Assembly: GCA_963847145.1 (NCBI GenBank)
Contig: CAWJYN010000007.1
Location: forward strand, 1-64,000
Reading direction: 5' to 3'
Origin: JABFRJ01 sp963847145
GTDB lineage: Bacteria > Pseudomonadota > Alphaproteobacteria > Rhizobiales > Hyphomicrobiaceae
DNA length: 64,000 bases
Below, in pieces: positions 54,072 through 64,000 of this stretch. The position numbers and the translations under genes were made by a program. Numbering within the stretch: position 1 is the stretch's first letter; each line of letters opens with the position of its first letter. The notes beneath the pieces were generated by a model that was not told the origin of the DNA, did not search any database, and saw nothing but the letters and a program-made list of their open reading frames with translations.

Positions 54072-55124
54072 TTACGCGTTGCCGCGATCTTCGCGCCAGA
54101 TGCCGAGTTTTTCCTGCACGGCGCGGTCGGAGAAACTGAAGATCACGGCGTCGCTGTCGGTCTCGTGGATGACCGGCTTCCAGCTGGGCACCACGAAGAC
54201 GTCTTTCGGGCCCCACTCCAACACTTTATCGCCGATGCGGCTGCGGCCGTGACCTTCGACGGCGGTGAAAATCGTTGCATCGGTCGAACGGTAGCGGCTG
54301 GATTTGAAGCCCTTCGGTAGCAGTTGCAGGCACGCGGCGATGGTCGGCATGGCGAAGTCGCCGTTGGTGGGGTTCACATAGCGCATCTTGATGCCGTGGC
54401 AGGGGTCCCAGGCTTGAGACTTGCGCATGGCCTCCAAGGCTGCGCGGGAGCGGGCGTAGGGGTAGTTGAAGATCGGCGAATTGGTGGCGCCGCGCTTGTG
54501 GTCGACCGGCAGCATGTTGGCGCCATAGCGGGCCAGCGCATCGCCTTCGGGGCGGCTTATGGCTTGCTCGTCGTCGTGGCCGTGTTCCAGGAACGAAGCG
54601 TCAAAGAACTGAACCACGGGAATATCGAGGCCGTCGAGCCACAGCATCGGTTCATTGGAGGCGTTGCCGTGATCGTGCCAGGAGCCCGACGGCGTGATGA
54701 CGAAGTCGCCGACTTCCATCTGCGTGCGCTCGCCGTTCACTGCGGTGTAGGCGCCGGAGCCTTCGAGCACAAAACGGAGGGCGGATTGGGAATGGCGGTG
54801 AGCGGGTGCGACTTCTTTGGGCAGCACCATCTGGACGCCGGCATAGAGCGAGGTTGTTATTTTGGACTGGCCACGCATGCCTGGGTTCTCAAAAACGAGA
54901 ACGCGGCGTTCGGCCTCTTTGGCGGTGATCAAAGCGCCCGCTTCGATCATGGCGGCACGCACCTCTTGGTAACGCCAGAGGTAGGGCACGCAGGCGCTGG
55001 TCGGCTCGGGCGTTACCAGGTTGGCCAGGTTGTTCCAGAGCGCCGAGATATTGGACTTGTCGATCTTGTCGTAGAAGGCGCGGCGGGCCGGCGTTTCGGC
55101 GGGAATGGTGGTGCTGGGTGTCAT
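54072..55124 (-). CDS. gtdA: Gentisate 1,2-dioxygenase-like bicupin
   Basis: 350 residues taking ATG 55124 (MTPSTTIPAETPARRAFYDK); a GTG at 55214 is possible. A ring-cleaving Fe(II) dioxygenase with two cupin domains. Characteristic pieces: NNLANLVTPEPTSACVPYLW, the iron-binding HRHSQSALRFVLEGSGAYTA, SGSWHDHGNASNEPMLWLDG and MRYVNPTNGDFAMPTIAACL. The reaction would be gentisate to maleylpyruvate, but salicylate or 1-hydroxy-2-naphthoate dioxygenases share this fold. No maleylpyruvate isomerase or fumarylpyruvase is adjacent. It is divergent from tcuA and next to a Liv transporter with an acyl-CoA ligase, so it could belong to an aromatic-acid pathway. Confidence 0.82.
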   Translation of the reverse strand: MTPSTTIPAETPARRAFYDKIDKSNISALWNNLANLVTPEPTSACVPYLWRYQEVRAAMIEAGALITAKEAERRVLVFENPGMRGQSKITTSLYAGVQMVLPKEVAPAHRHSQSALRFVLEGSGAYTAVNGERTQMEVGDFVITPSGSWHDHGNASNEPMLWLDGLDIPVVQFFDASFLEHGHDDEQAISRPEGDALARYGANMLPVDHKRGATNSPIFNYPYARSRAALEAMRKSQAWDPCHGIKMRYVNPTNGDFAMPTIAACLQLLPKGFKSSRYRSTDATIFTAVEGHGRSRIGDKVLEWGPKDVFVVPSWKPVIHETDSDAVIFSFSDRAVQEKLGIWREDRGNA

Positions 55125-55271
55125 CGCGATGAACTCGGTGGGGGCGGAGGTTAAACCTGATGCCGATGACACGTTCGCGCCGGCCTGTCTGTTGACGATT
55201 TGTTCGAATGACACTAGGTCCGCAGAAAAGGGCCTGTCAATCGACGGTGCCGCTTTGGATACCAGCTCCGC

Positions 55272-56693
55272 GTGATACCCACATCCTCGCTTCGCGCCGC
55301 CCGGCTGGCCGCACCGGTCGATGTCCTGATCATCGGCGGCGGCAATGCGGCGCTATGCGCAGCGATTGCGGCGCGGCAGAGTGGTGCGTCCGTGCTGGTC
55401 GTGGAGGCGGCGCCAAAGTTCTATCGTGGCGGCAATACGCGGCACACGCGCAATATGCGGTGTGCGCATGATGCGGCAACCGAGACGTTGTCGGGACCCT
55501 ACACCGAGGACGAGTTCTGGGACGACCTGCTGCTGGTGACCGGTGGCGAGACTAATGAGCAACTCGCGCGCATGATGATTGCCGAATCCAAAGACATGCT
55601 GGTCTGGATCGCTGAACAAGGCGTGCGGTTTCAACCGTCGCTCGGTGGGACGTTGAGCCTGGGGCGGACCAACTCCTTCTTCCTCGGCGGCGGGCGTGCG
55701 ATGCTGAATGCGCTCTATGCAACGGCTGAGCGATTGGGCGTCGTAATTCTCTATGACGCGGAAGTCACCGGTCTGGAGATCCGCGATGGGCACTTTGAGG
55801 CGGCGACCGTGACATGCGACGGCGTTCCGCATCGCGTAGCGGCGGCGGCGCTGGTGGCGGCGGCGGGTGGTTTTGAAGCCAATATCGACTGGTTGCGGGA
55901 AAGCTGGGGACCGGCCGCCGATAATTTTCTTATTCGTGGCACGCCGTACAATCGCGGGACGGTGCTCAAGCTCTTGCTGGACCAGGGTGTGGCCGCCATC
56001 GGTGATCCGATGCAGTGCCATGCGGTGGCGATCGACGCGCGGGCGCCAAAGTTCGATGGCGGAATCATCACGCGGCTCGACTGCATTCCGTTCGGCATAG
56101 TCGTGAACAAGCACGCGCAGCGCTTTTATGACGAGGGCGAGGATGTCTGGCCCAAGCGCTATGCGATCTGGGGGCGGCTGGTGGCGGCGCAACCCGATCA
56201 GATCGCGTACATCATTTTCGATGCGCCAAAGCTTGAACTCTTCATGCCCTCGTTGTTTCCAGCTATCGCCGCGCCCACCATCGAAGCCCTCGCCGAAAAG
56301 TTGACCCTCGATCCGAAAGCCATGGCGGCAACAGTTGCTGGCTTCAACGCCGCGGTGCGGCCAGGCACGTTCGATCTGACGGTGCTTGACGATTGCAGGA
56401 CAGATGGTTTGACGCCGCCGAAAACGCATTGGGCCCAACGGATCGAGACGGCGCCATTTTATGCGTATCCCGTCCGCCCCGGCATTACTTTCACATACCT
56501 CGGCACGCGCGTTGACCGAGACGCGCGTATCCTCATGCAGGGCGGCGGCCGCTCCGACAACATGTTCGCGGCCGGTGAAATCATGGCCGGAAATGTGTTG
56601 GGGCGCGGCTATGCGGCCGGCATTGGTATGACCATCGGCAGCGTCTTCGGGCGCATTGCTGGACGAGAGGCGGCCACACGTGCACGCGACTGA
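55272..56693 (+). CDS. tcuA: FAD-dependent tricarballylate dehydrogenase TcuA
   Basis: 473 residues, start GTG 55272. Oxidises tricarballylate to cis-aconitate in characterised members. The FAD-binding head is VDVLIIGGGNAALCAAIAAR. The family signature YRGGNTRHTRNMRCAHD follows, along with GETNEQLARMMIAESKDMLV and FFLGGGRAMLNALYATAERL. The succinate-dehydrogenase-like domain ends GRSDNMFAAGEIMAGNVLGR and GYAAGIGMTIGSVFGRIAG. No strong ribosome site is seen. It overlaps tcuB by 14 bases. The usual regulator tcuR and transporter tcuC are absent here. Confidence 0.88.
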   Translation: MIPTSSLRAARLAAPVDVLIIGGGNAALCAAIAARQSGASVLVVEAAPKFYRGGNTRHTRNMRCAHDAATETLSGPYTEDEFWDDLLLVTGGETNEQLARMMIAESKDMLVWIAEQGVRFQPSLGGTLSLGRTNSFFLGGGRAMLNALYATAERLGVVILYDAEVTGLEIRDGHFEAATVTCDGVPHRVAAAALVAAAGGFEANIDWLRESWGPAADNFLIRGTPYNRGTVLKLLLDQGVAAIGDPMQCHAVAIDARAPKFDGGIITRLDCIPFGIVVNKHAQRFYDEGEDVWPKRYAIWGRLVAAQPDQIAYIIFDAPKLELFMPSLFPAIAAPTIEALAEKLTLDPKAMAATVAGFNAAVRPGTFDLTVLDDCRTDGLTPPKTHWAQRIETAPFYAYPVRPGITFTYLGTRVDRDARILMQGGGRSDNMFAAGEIMAGNVLGRGYAAGIGMTIGSVFGRIAGREAATRARD

Positions 56694-57798
56694 AAGCCAT
56701 GCCAGCGCCGCTTTGGCGGAGGCGGACCGCCTGATGACGGTCTGCAATTCGTGCCGCTATTGCGAAGGCTTGTGCGCGGTGTTTCCGGCCATGGAGATGC
56801 GGCGATCGTTTGCAGATGGCGATCTCGATTATCTGGCGAATCTCTGCCATAGCTGCGGCGCGTGTTTTATCGACTGCCAATTCTCGCCGCCGCACGAATT
56901 CAACGTCAACGTTCCGCGCGTGCTCGCCGAAGTCCGTGGCGACAGCTACGAGACCTACGCATGGCCGCGTGCGCTGGCGCCGCTGTTTCAACGCCACGGC
57001 GTCGTCGTTGCGCTCGGTTCCATCGCTGCATTTGTAGCGTTCGTCGCCGGCTTTGTTGCCTTCAATGCGCCCGGCGCGTTGTTTGCGACACCGACAGGTC
57101 CCGGCACCTTCTACGCATTGATGCCGCACAACACGATGGCGCTGCTGTTCGGTCTGGCCTTCGGATACGCGATCCTCGCCATTACGATGAGTGCGCGCAA
57201 TTTCTGGCGTGCGATCGGGCCAGCGCCAGCCGGTGGCAAGCCTGCCTTGTCCATCTGGCAGGCCATGAAAGACGCGGGGCGTTTACGTTATCTCGACGGC
57301 GGCGGTCCGGGCTGCGCAGTCAGTGACGATGGCAAACCCGATCGCCGCCGCCGCTACCATCACATGACTTTCTACGGCTTCCTGCTGTGCTTTGCCGCTA
57401 CATCGACCGGTACGCTTTATCACTACTTGCTCGGCCGCGTCGCGCCATACCCCTGGTATGATCTGCCTGTCATCCTGGGCTCCCTCGGCGGCCTCGGCCT
57501 GCTGATCGGCCCGCTCGGTCTCTGGCGGCAGAAGTCGACCCGTGATCCAGCGCTCCGCTCCGGGAAGCAAGTTGGCATGGATCAAGCGTTCATTCTGATG
57601 CTGTTCTTGACGAGCCTGACAGGCTTCGCGGTTCTCTTCCTGCGCACAACGCCGCTGCTGGGGCTCACCCTCGCCCTGCACCTCGGCGTGGTCCTCGTGC
57701 TCTTTCTCACGCTGCCGTACGGCAAGTTCGTGCACGGCATCTATCGCTTCCTGGCGCTCATTCGCGCCGCGCAAGACAATCACGCGCATCTCAAATAA
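56680..57798 (+). CDS. tcuB: Tricarballylate utilisation protein TcuB (CitB-like)
   Basis: 372 residues; start taken at GTG 56680, preceded by GAGAGG, inside the tcuA end. It reoxidises TcuA's flavin and hands electrons to the membrane quinone pool. The N-terminus carries two 4Fe-4S-type cysteine groups: CNSCRYCEGLC and CHSCGACFIDCQ. The rest has about six hydrophobic helices with conserved histidines (HHMTFYGFLLCFAATSTGTL; YHYLLGRVAP), a haem-b-type membrane domain. The pairing with TcuA makes the annotation firm. Confidence 0.88.
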   Translation: MHATESHASAALAEADRLMTVCNSCRYCEGLCAVFPAMEMRRSFADGDLDYLANLCHSCGACFIDCQFSPPHEFNVNVPRVLAEVRGDSYETYAWPRALAPLFQRHGVVVALGSIAAFVAFVAGFVAFNAPGALFATPTGPGTFYALMPHNTMALLFGLAFGYAILAITMSARNFWRAIGPAPAGGKPALSIWQAMKDAGRLRYLDGGGPGCAVSDDGKPDRRRRYHHMTFYGFLLCFAATSTGTLYHYLLGRVAPYPWYDLPVILGSLGGLGLLIGPLGLWRQKSTRDPALRSGKQVGMDQAFILMLFLTSLTGFAVLFLRTTPLLGLTLALHLGVVLVLFLTLPYGKFVHGIYRFLALIRAAQDNHAHLK

Positions 57799-57801
57799 AA
57801 A

Positions 57802-57825
57802 GCGCGCCGGGTTGCCCCGACGCGC
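57802..57825 (-). terminator. Intrinsic terminator of the second Liv operon
   Basis: A stem of nine pairs with one mismatch (57802-57811 with 57816-57825) and a 4-base loop. On the minus strand it is followed by a T-run (the complement of AAATAAAAA at about 57793-57801), which overlaps the tcuB stop. It lies 20 bases past the stop of the leftward binding-protein gene. Confidence 0.75.
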
Positions 57826-57844
57826 TGCACTTCGTGCATCGATA

Positions 57845-59056
57845 TCAGAATGCAAGGCCGTCCTTGACGATGACCCAGCGGCCCTTCTGGACCTGCTGTA
57901 CGGTTGTCACCGTGGAGGCGAGATGGTTGGTCTTCGAGAACTTGGTTGGCGGCGAGCCAAAGATGTCCTGGTAGACGCTGCCTGACTCAAGTGCTGTGAG
58001 CAGTTTGTCGCCCGTCAGTTCTTTGCCAGCCAACTTGGCATAGTGCGCAAACGTCATGATGGCGTTGTAGCCGATGATGGCTTGCGTGTTCGGCGTCGCA
58101 CTGAAGGCGGCGCGGTAGGTGTCGACCCAGGTCTTGATCTTGCCCTTAGCAGTGTCTTCGTAAGGGATCTCGAAACCGCCCGCGGAATAGAGACCTTCGA
58201 CGACTTCCTTGCCAAGTGCCGGGACCTCGATGACGTTGACGGGTGTGGAGCCGAGGAAGGCTGGGTTCCAACCGAGTTTCTTGGCTTCCGACATGGCGCC
58301 GATCGGCTCGCGAATGACGGCGCCGAGAACGACGAGATCGCAACCATCCGATTTCATCTTGGCGATGGGCGCGCTGAAGTCCGAGGCGCCGCGCTTATAA
58401 CTGTTGACCGATGCGGGTTTGATTTTCATGGCGTCGGTCTGCGCGGTGAAGCCGTCCAGCACGCTTTTGCCGTACTCATCGTCTTGATAGAGGATGCAGG
58501 GCTTGGCGAACTTTTTCGCTTCGATCATGTACTTGATCGCAGAGCGGGTGCTTTCCACGTAGGGCAGCAGGTTGTTGAACTTCAGCCGTTCCTGCGGTTT
58601 TGTGGCATCGAACTTGTAGGAGAATTCGGCGGCGGTCAGCGGGAAAAGCTGCGGCACGCCGGCGTCGAGAACGATGTCCTGCGCGGCTAGAACGGTCGGC
58701 GAGCCCATGGAACCGATGTTGGCGAAGATCTTGTCCTTCTCGATCATCTTTTGGGTGGCGAGCACGGCGCGCTTGGGATCATAGCCGCTGTCTTCGAGAA
58801 TGAGTTTCAGCTTGCGGCCGTTGATGCCGCCGGCGGCATTGATTTCGTCAACGGCGAACTTCATGCCGTTGGCTGCAGAGACGCCCCAGCCCTTGATCGG
58901 GCCGGACAGGTCTTGGTGGGTGCCGATGACGATTTCGGTATCAGTGATGCCTTGGTTGGTAACTTTGGTTTTGGCCGGTGTCTGTGCTGAAGCCGACGTC
59001 CAAGCCAAGGCTGTCGCGGCTGCGAGTGCCGCAACTGATAGTGCTTTTGATTGCAT
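57845..59056 (-). CDS. Liv-type ABC transporter substrate-binding protein
   Basis: 403 residues from ATG 59056. Sec signal peptide MQSKALSVAALAAATALAWT, cleaved after ASAQ. The type I periplasmic fold: GITDTEIVIGTHQDLSGPIK, GRKLKLILEDSGYDPKRAVL, FANIGSMGSPTVLAAQDIVL and SDGCDLVVLGAVIREPIGAM. This is the branch often found with acyl-CoA ligase genes and thought to bind organic or aromatic acids, not amino acids (inference). Last gene of livH-livM-livG-livF-ligase-binding protein, ending at a good terminator. Confidence 0.87.
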   Translation of the reverse strand: MQSKALSVAALAAATALAWTSASAQTPAKTKVTNQGITDTEIVIGTHQDLSGPIKGWGVSAANGMKFAVDEINAAGGINGRKLKLILEDSGYDPKRAVLATQKMIEKDKIFANIGSMGSPTVLAAQDIVLDAGVPQLFPLTAAEFSYKFDATKPQERLKFNNLLPYVESTRSAIKYMIEAKKFAKPCILYQDDEYGKSVLDGFTAQTDAMKIKPASVNSYKRGASDFSAPIAKMKSDGCDLVVLGAVIREPIGAMSEAKKLGWNPAFLGSTPVNVIEVPALGKEVVEGLYSAGGFEIPYEDTAKGKIKTWVDTYRAAFSATPNTQAIIGYNAIMTFAHYAKLAGKELTGDKLLTALESGSVYQDIFGSPPTKFSKTNHLASTVTTVQQVQKGRWVIVKDGLAF

Positions 59057-59121
59057 GCTCGTTCTCCCTTTGAAGTGTACGGATTTATGACAGTTATTGG
59101 GCCGGTTCCGGCGTTGCCGGG

Positions 59122-60960
59122 CTAGCTGGCCATGCGCTCACCATACATCGCCCCGATCAGAGGCGCATACTTCTTGTTCACGAAGCTGCGTTTCAGTTTC
59201 AGGGTCGGTGTCAGTTCTTCGTCTTCCGGGGTCAATTGCTGCTCAATTAGCTGGAACTTCTTGATGGTCTCGACGCGGGCGAAGTTGGCGTTCACCTTCT
59301 CGATTTCGGCCCAGATCAGGTCCTGAACATCCTTGGCGCGGCAAAGGCTGGTGTAGTTTGTGAAGGGAATGTCTTTGTCCTGGGCGAATTTCTCGACGTT
59401 CTCCTGGTCGATCATGACCAGGCAGGTCAGGAACGGCCGTTTGTCGCCGATGACGATAGCGTCCGAGATATACGGGGAGAACTTCAGCTGGTTCTCGATT
59501 TCGGTCGGCGTGATGTTCTTGCCGCCAGCGGTGATGATGATGTCTTTCATGCGGTCGGTGATCTTCACGTACCCCTCGTTGTCGATCATGCCGATGTCAC
59601 CGGTGTGGAGCCAGCCGTCCTTGTCAATGGTTTCGGCAGTTTTCTCGGGCTGATTGAGGTAGCCCTTGAAGACGATGTCGCCGCGGATGAGAATTTCGTT
59701 GTCTGGCGAAATCTTGACTTCCGCCCACGGCACCGACTTGCCGATGGAGCCGAGCTTGATCCTATCGGCGGTCATTGATGTCGCGACGCCGCAATTCTCG
59801 GTCTGGCCGTAGACCTCGTACATGTTCATGCCGAGGGACAAGTACCACTTGACGAGATCGGGCGAGATGGGGGCTGCGCCAGTGAACAGCCGCTTGGCGC
59901 GGTCGATGCCGAGCATCTTGCGGATGTTGCGCAAGACCAGCCAATAGGCGGCTTGGTTCTGGAGGCGCAAGGCAATCGATGGCGACCGGCCTTCGAGGCG
60001 CTCATCGGCCATGCGTCCACCAATGCCAATGGCTTTAGCATAGGCCCACTGCTCGAGCGGCGTCGCGTCTTTGAGCGCAATCATGGTGCCCGAGTAGAAC
60101 TTTTCCCAGATGCGCGGCACGGCGAGGAACGCCGATGGCTGCACTTCGCGAATGTTGTCGGGAACCGTTTCCGGGCTTTCGGCGAAGTTCATGATCGAGC
60201 CGGAGGCGACGGAAAAGTAGTAGCCACCGATCCGTTCGGCGACATGGCACAAGGGCAAAAACAGCAAGCGTTCTTCGCGCTTCTCGATGGGGAACAGCGC
60301 GTCTGCATAGCGCATCTGCGTGGTGACGTTCTTGTTCGAAAGCATGGCGCCTTTGGGCGGCCCGGTGGTGCCGGATGTGTAAACTAGGATAGCGACGTCT
60401 TCTGACGTGCGTGCGTTGACCAGTTCTTCAAACAGGCCTTCACGGCCCTTGGCGTAGTCGCGGCCGAGTTTTTCGAGGTCGTCGAGCGACAGCGCCATCG
60501 GGTCCTTGAAGGCAGTGAGGCCTTCGGTGTCGAAGATGACGATGCGTTCGAGCTTGGGACAGCGCGCACGGCATTCAAGGACTTTGTCGAGTTGTTCGTC
60601 GTCTTCGACGAAGACAACTTTCGAGCTCGAATCGTTCAGCAGGTATTCGACCTGCTTGCCACTATCGGTGGGATAGATGCCTGACGAGATGCCGCCGGCG
60701 CACAAGGTGCCCATGTCAGCATAGCACCACTCGGGATTGGTGTTGCCGACGATCGACACAACGTCGCCGGGGCGGAAGCCGAGCGAATGCAGACCGTAGG
60801 CGATGTTTCGGGACTTTTCGAGCCAGTCATTCCAGCTGATGGCGCGCCAGATACCGAAATCTTTTTCGCGCATCGCGGGACGTTTGCCGCGCGCGCTCAC
60901 AGCCGCAAGAAAGCTTTTCGCAATCGTGTCTGCGACAGTCAGTTTTCTTGTCTTTGCCAT
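59122..60960 (-). CDS. AMP-forming acyl-CoA synthetase (long-chain FadD15/FAA type)
   Basis: 612 residues from ATG 60960 (MAKTRKLTVADTIAKSFLAA). Activates a carboxylic acid to its CoA thioester through an acyl-AMP. Motifs: P-loop LVYTSGTTGPPKGAMLSNKN, FLPLCHVAERIGGYYFSVAS, MYEVYGQTENCGVATSM, GYLNQPEKTAETIDKDGWLH followed by TGDIG, and RMKDIIITAGGKNITPTEIE. Family members take long-chain fatty acids, but within Liv-type operons they may act on the imported acid, a form of vectorial activation (inference). Embedded between livF and the binding-protein gene, with a 27-base gap to livF. Confidence 0.88.
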   Translation of the reverse strand: MAKTRKLTVADTIAKSFLAAVSARGKRPAMREKDFGIWRAISWNDWLEKSRNIAYGLHSLGFRPGDVVSIVGNTNPEWCYADMGTLCAGGISSGIYPTDSGKQVEYLLNDSSSKVVFVEDDEQLDKVLECRARCPKLERIVIFDTEGLTAFKDPMALSLDDLEKLGRDYAKGREGLFEELVNARTSEDVAILVYTSGTTGPPKGAMLSNKNVTTQMRYADALFPIEKREERLLFLPLCHVAERIGGYYFSVASGSIMNFAESPETVPDNIREVQPSAFLAVPRIWEKFYSGTMIALKDATPLEQWAYAKAIGIGGRMADERLEGRSPSIALRLQNQAAYWLVLRNIRKMLGIDRAKRLFTGAAPISPDLVKWYLSLGMNMYEVYGQTENCGVATSMTADRIKLGSIGKSVPWAEVKISPDNEILIRGDIVFKGYLNQPEKTAETIDKDGWLHTGDIGMIDNEGYVKITDRMKDIIITAGGKNITPTEIENQLKFSPYISDAIVIGDKRPFLTCLVMIDQENVEKFAQDKDIPFTNYTSLCRAKDVQDLIWAEIEKVNANFARVETIKKFQLIEQQLTPEDEELTPTLKLKRSFVNKKYAPLIGAMYGERMAS

Positions 60961-60987
60961 TGCCCAGTCCCGATTGCCCATTGTCCC

Positions 60988-61812
60988 CTACCGCCACGTC
61001 TTCTTGCGCTTCCAGCGACGCTCGCCGCGGGCATTTTCTTCTTTGGCACCGAGATAGAATTCCTGGATGTCCTTGCTGTCCATGAGGCGGGCAGTGGTAT
61101 CGGCCATGACGATGCGGCCGACTTCGATCACATAGCCAAAGTGCGCCAGTTGGAGCGCCATGGCGGCGTTCTGCTCGACGATGAGGATGGAGACGCCTTC
61201 CTCAGCGTTGACGCGCTTGACGATGGCGAAGATCTCTTTGACCAGGAGCGGTGACAGGCCAAGCGATGGCTCGTCCAGCAGCAGCAATTTGGGCCGGTTC
61301 ATGAGCGCGCGCGAGAGCGACAGCATTTGTTGCTCGCCGCCGGAGAGTTGACCGGCTGGCTGGTTCAGGCGTTCCTTGAGGCGCGGGAAATAACCGTAAA
61401 TGCGCTCCAGATCGGCGGAGATGTTCTTGCGGTCCGGGCGTGTGTAAGCACCCATCATCAGGTTTTCGCGCACGCTGAGAAAGGGGAAGACTTCGCGGCC
61501 TTCGGGCACGTGGCTGAGGCCAAGGCGTACGATCTTGTCGGCATCCTGACGGGTGATCGGCTTGCCTTCGAATTCGATCGTGCCTTTGAGCGGATCGAGT
61601 ACGCCGGAAATCGTTTTCAGAATGGTTGTCTTGCCGGCGCCATTGGCCCCCAGAACCGTCACGATCTGACCGCGCGGCACTTCGAGGCTGACGCCGCGGA
61701 TGGCCATGATGGGTCCGTAGTAGCTCTCGATGTTGGCGACGCGGAGGATCGGTGCAGCCGCTGCGGCTGGTGCAAGCGCTTGCGCGAGGGAGTCGGTTGA
61801 GCTCGTCAACAT
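60988..61812 (-). CDS. livF: Liv-type ABC transporter ATP-binding protein LivF
   Basis: 274 residues from ATG 61812; a TTG at 61821 would overlap livG by four bases. An Ala-rich head (residues 1-25) precedes ILRVANIESYYGPIMAIRGV, Walker A GANGAGKTTILKTIS, LSHVPEGREVFPFLSVRENL (LivF signature), LSGGEQQMLSLSRALMNRPK and Walker B LLLLDEPSLGLSPLLV. The C-terminus has an unusual basic tail (RGERRWKRKKTWR) after the normal end EFYLGA. Belongs to the second Liv operon. Confidence 0.9.
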   Translation of the reverse strand: MLTSSTDSLAQALAPAAAAAPILRVANIESYYGPIMAIRGVSLEVPRGQIVTVLGANGAGKTTILKTISGVLDPLKGTIEFEGKPITRQDADKIVRLGLSHVPEGREVFPFLSVRENLMMGAYTRPDRKNISADLERIYGYFPRLKERLNQPAGQLSGGEQQMLSLSRALMNRPKLLLLDEPSLGLSPLLVKEIFAIVKRVNAEEGVSILIVEQNAAMALQLAHFGYVIEVGRIVMADTTARLMDSKDIQEFYLGAKEENARGERRWKRKKTWR

Positions 61813-61817
61813 GGTTT

Positions 61818-62575
<758 letters not shown>

Positions 62576-62579
<4 letters not shown>

Positions 62580-63727
62580 CGGTTGCGCTCCGTCTTCACG
62601 TAGACCTTCTGACGTTTGAATGTCGCCTTCTTGTAGAGTGGGAACATCTGGAAGAAGAGCTTGATCTTGAGCCAGCGGCCATACAGACCGTACGGCTCAA
62701 AGAGAATGAACAGCATGATGATGACGCCATAAATGAGCCCTTTGAGGCCGGCGGTGGAGGCAAGCGCGGCGGTTGTCTCTTCAATGCCTTTGACGCGGGC
62801 CACGCCGGCGCCAAACAGTCCGGCAATTGAACTGACAAACCCCGGCACATCGTCCTTGAGCCAGGTCAGCAATGGATCGATCATGACGATGAACATGGCG
62901 CCGAGGATCGCGCCGTGCAGCCCGAGCGCGCCGCCGATGATGATCACCATGATAAACTCGATGGAGAGCGCGAGGGTGAACATCTCGGGTGAGATAAAGC
63001 TGAGCTTATGGGCGTAGAGAACGCCGGCAAAGCCCGTAAGCGCCGCACTCAGGCCGAAGGCGCGAACTTTGGTGGCGGCGACGTCAACACCCATGCTGCG
63101 CGCGGCGGTTTCACTATCGCGCACGGCAATAAATGCGCGGCCGGTCGGCGAGCGCATCAGATTGAGTGTGAGGATGATCGCGATCACGAGCACCGCGAGG
63201 CAGAGATAGTAGAAGTAATCGCTGCCGCGGTTGATTTCGTTGCCGAACAGCTCCAGCGATTTCACCCGCATGCCTTCGTTGCCGTGCGTCACGCTCTCCC
63301 AGCGGGCGAGGATCTCTTCGACGATGAATGAAAACGAGATCGTCGCGATCAGAAGGTAGATGCCATGCAGCCGCAGTGCGGGGAAACCAACCAGCACGCC
63401 GACAAGGCCCGTGAGCAGGCCTGCAAGCGGGAAATAGATCGAGAAGGGCACGCCTTTGGTTTGCAGGAAGCCCGCCGTGTAGGCGCCGATCGCCAGGAAG
63501 GCGGCATGCCCGAGGGAGGCTTGGCCGGTGTAGCCGACGAGGATCATCAGCGAGACGCCGACGAGGGCGTAAATGAGCACAAAGGTGAATTGGCTCATGA
63601 CGTATGAGCTGAAGACCATCGGCGCGGCGATCATCGCCGCCAGCAGCGCCAGATACGACCACAGCTGTCCCGAGTGCTGGAACAGCCGGATGTCCTGGTC
63701 GTAGTTGGTCTTGAACAGAAAGCGCAT
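62576..63727 (-). CDS. livM: Liv-type ABC transporter permease LivM
   Basis: 383 residues from ATG 63727, somewhat longer than LivM of the first system because of a C-terminal cytoplasmic tail rich in Lys and Arg (KKATFKRQKVYVKTERNR). Motifs: LVGYTGQASLGHAAFLAIGA, PALRLHGIYLLIATISFSFI, GRAFIAVRDSETAARSMGVD (the EAA-like loop) and EFIMVIIIGGALGLHGAILG. About nine membrane helices. Second gene of its operon after livH. Confidence 0.9.
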
Positions 63728-63757
63728 GTTGTTTTCAGTTTCCCAATACGCTTCGGT

Positions 63758-64000
63758 TCAGACTTTCTTGCGGCCGAGAGCGCCAAACAGCCCCTCCGGC
63801 TTCAAGAGCAGCACGGCCAGCAGGATGATGTAGGGGAAGACGTTCTTCCATCCCTCGGCCATGTAGAAACCAGCCAGTGTTTGCAGCACGCCGATGATAA
63901 CGCCACCCACGACGGCGCCGGGAATACTGCCGAAGCCGCCGAGGACCGCGGCCGGGAACGAGGCGAGGCCGAGGGCGAGGCCGACGTTGGAATGGATGAA
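63758..64000 (-). CDS. livH: Liv-type ABC transporter permease LivH, 5' part outside the window
   Basis: The last 80 codons are visible, ending at the stop 63758-63760: IHSNVGLALGLASFPAAVLG, GFGSIPGAVVGGVIIGVLQT and LAVLLLKPEGLFGALGRKKV, a standard LivH C-terminus. The gene begins beyond position 64000. It lies 30 bases upstream of livM and is the first visible gene of the second Liv operon. Confidence 0.9.
   Translation of the reverse strand, partial: FIHSNVGLALGLASFPAAVLGGFGSIPGAVVGGVIIGVLQTLAGFYMAEGWKNVFPYIILLAVLLLKPEGLFGALGRKKV

Overview
The window looks like a join of two different bacterial genomes, meeting close to a tRNA-Lys gene at 23433-23508. From 1 to about 23.4 kb the DNA is very GC-rich and almost every gene is broken by single-base insertions or deletions while its protein family stays plainly readable. 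From about 23.5 kb to the end the DNA is less GC-rich, codes densely and cleanly, and I found only one damaged gene (ispG). Housekeeping genes such as secA and guaB cannot tolerate the many frameshifts of the left part, so these are best read as sequencing errors, not pseudogenes. That contrast, plus different gene styles, suggests a chimeric contig or read. I infer an Acidobacteriota-like organism on the left (weakly supported) and an alphaproteobacterium of the Hyphomicrobiales type on the right (Flp pilin, Usg protein, several Liv-type transporters, REP-like palindromes).

Left part: a lipoprotein fragment; a bacterial microcompartment shell protein followed by a CoA-acylating aldehyde dehydrogenase with a C-terminal extension; a LysM lytic transglycosylase; ComM/YifB; an M23 peptidase; secA behind a good sigma-70 promoter; guaB; convergent nnr-tsaE; a class IV aminotransferase whose stop codon overlaps that of gcvP; the glycine cleavage operon gcvT-gcvH-gcvP; a gene-free stretch with a perfect 15-bp hairpin and short repeats; two exported proteins, one with EF-hand-like loops; then an AAA+ sigma-54-type regulator whose front end is replaced in frame by the tail of a large serine recombinase.

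Right part, 23.5-42 kb: an AsmA-family protein, an orphan Flp pilin, a 2-aminoethylphosphonate-type ABC transporter (binding protein, ATPase, fused double permease), a TPR protein, a DUF898 membrane protein translationally coupled to an M48 peptidase with TPRs, ispG, ubiE, an SDR oxidoreductase, a small membrane protein, a PIF1-like helicase, an acetyltransferase and a structured non-coding stretch of about 530 bases.

Right part, 42-64 kb: an alpha/beta hydrolase; a complete livFGMH plus binding-protein transporter bracketed by two REP-like inverted pairs; ccdA-thiD; Nudix, usg and accA; then a catabolic block of a gentisate dioxygenase-like cupin, tcuAB and a second Liv transporter carrying its own acyl-CoA ligase. 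Its livH is cut by the window edge. This block probably imports, CoA-activates and oxidises an organic acid whose identity the sequence does not reveal. I found no CRISPR array, rRNA or complete prophage.
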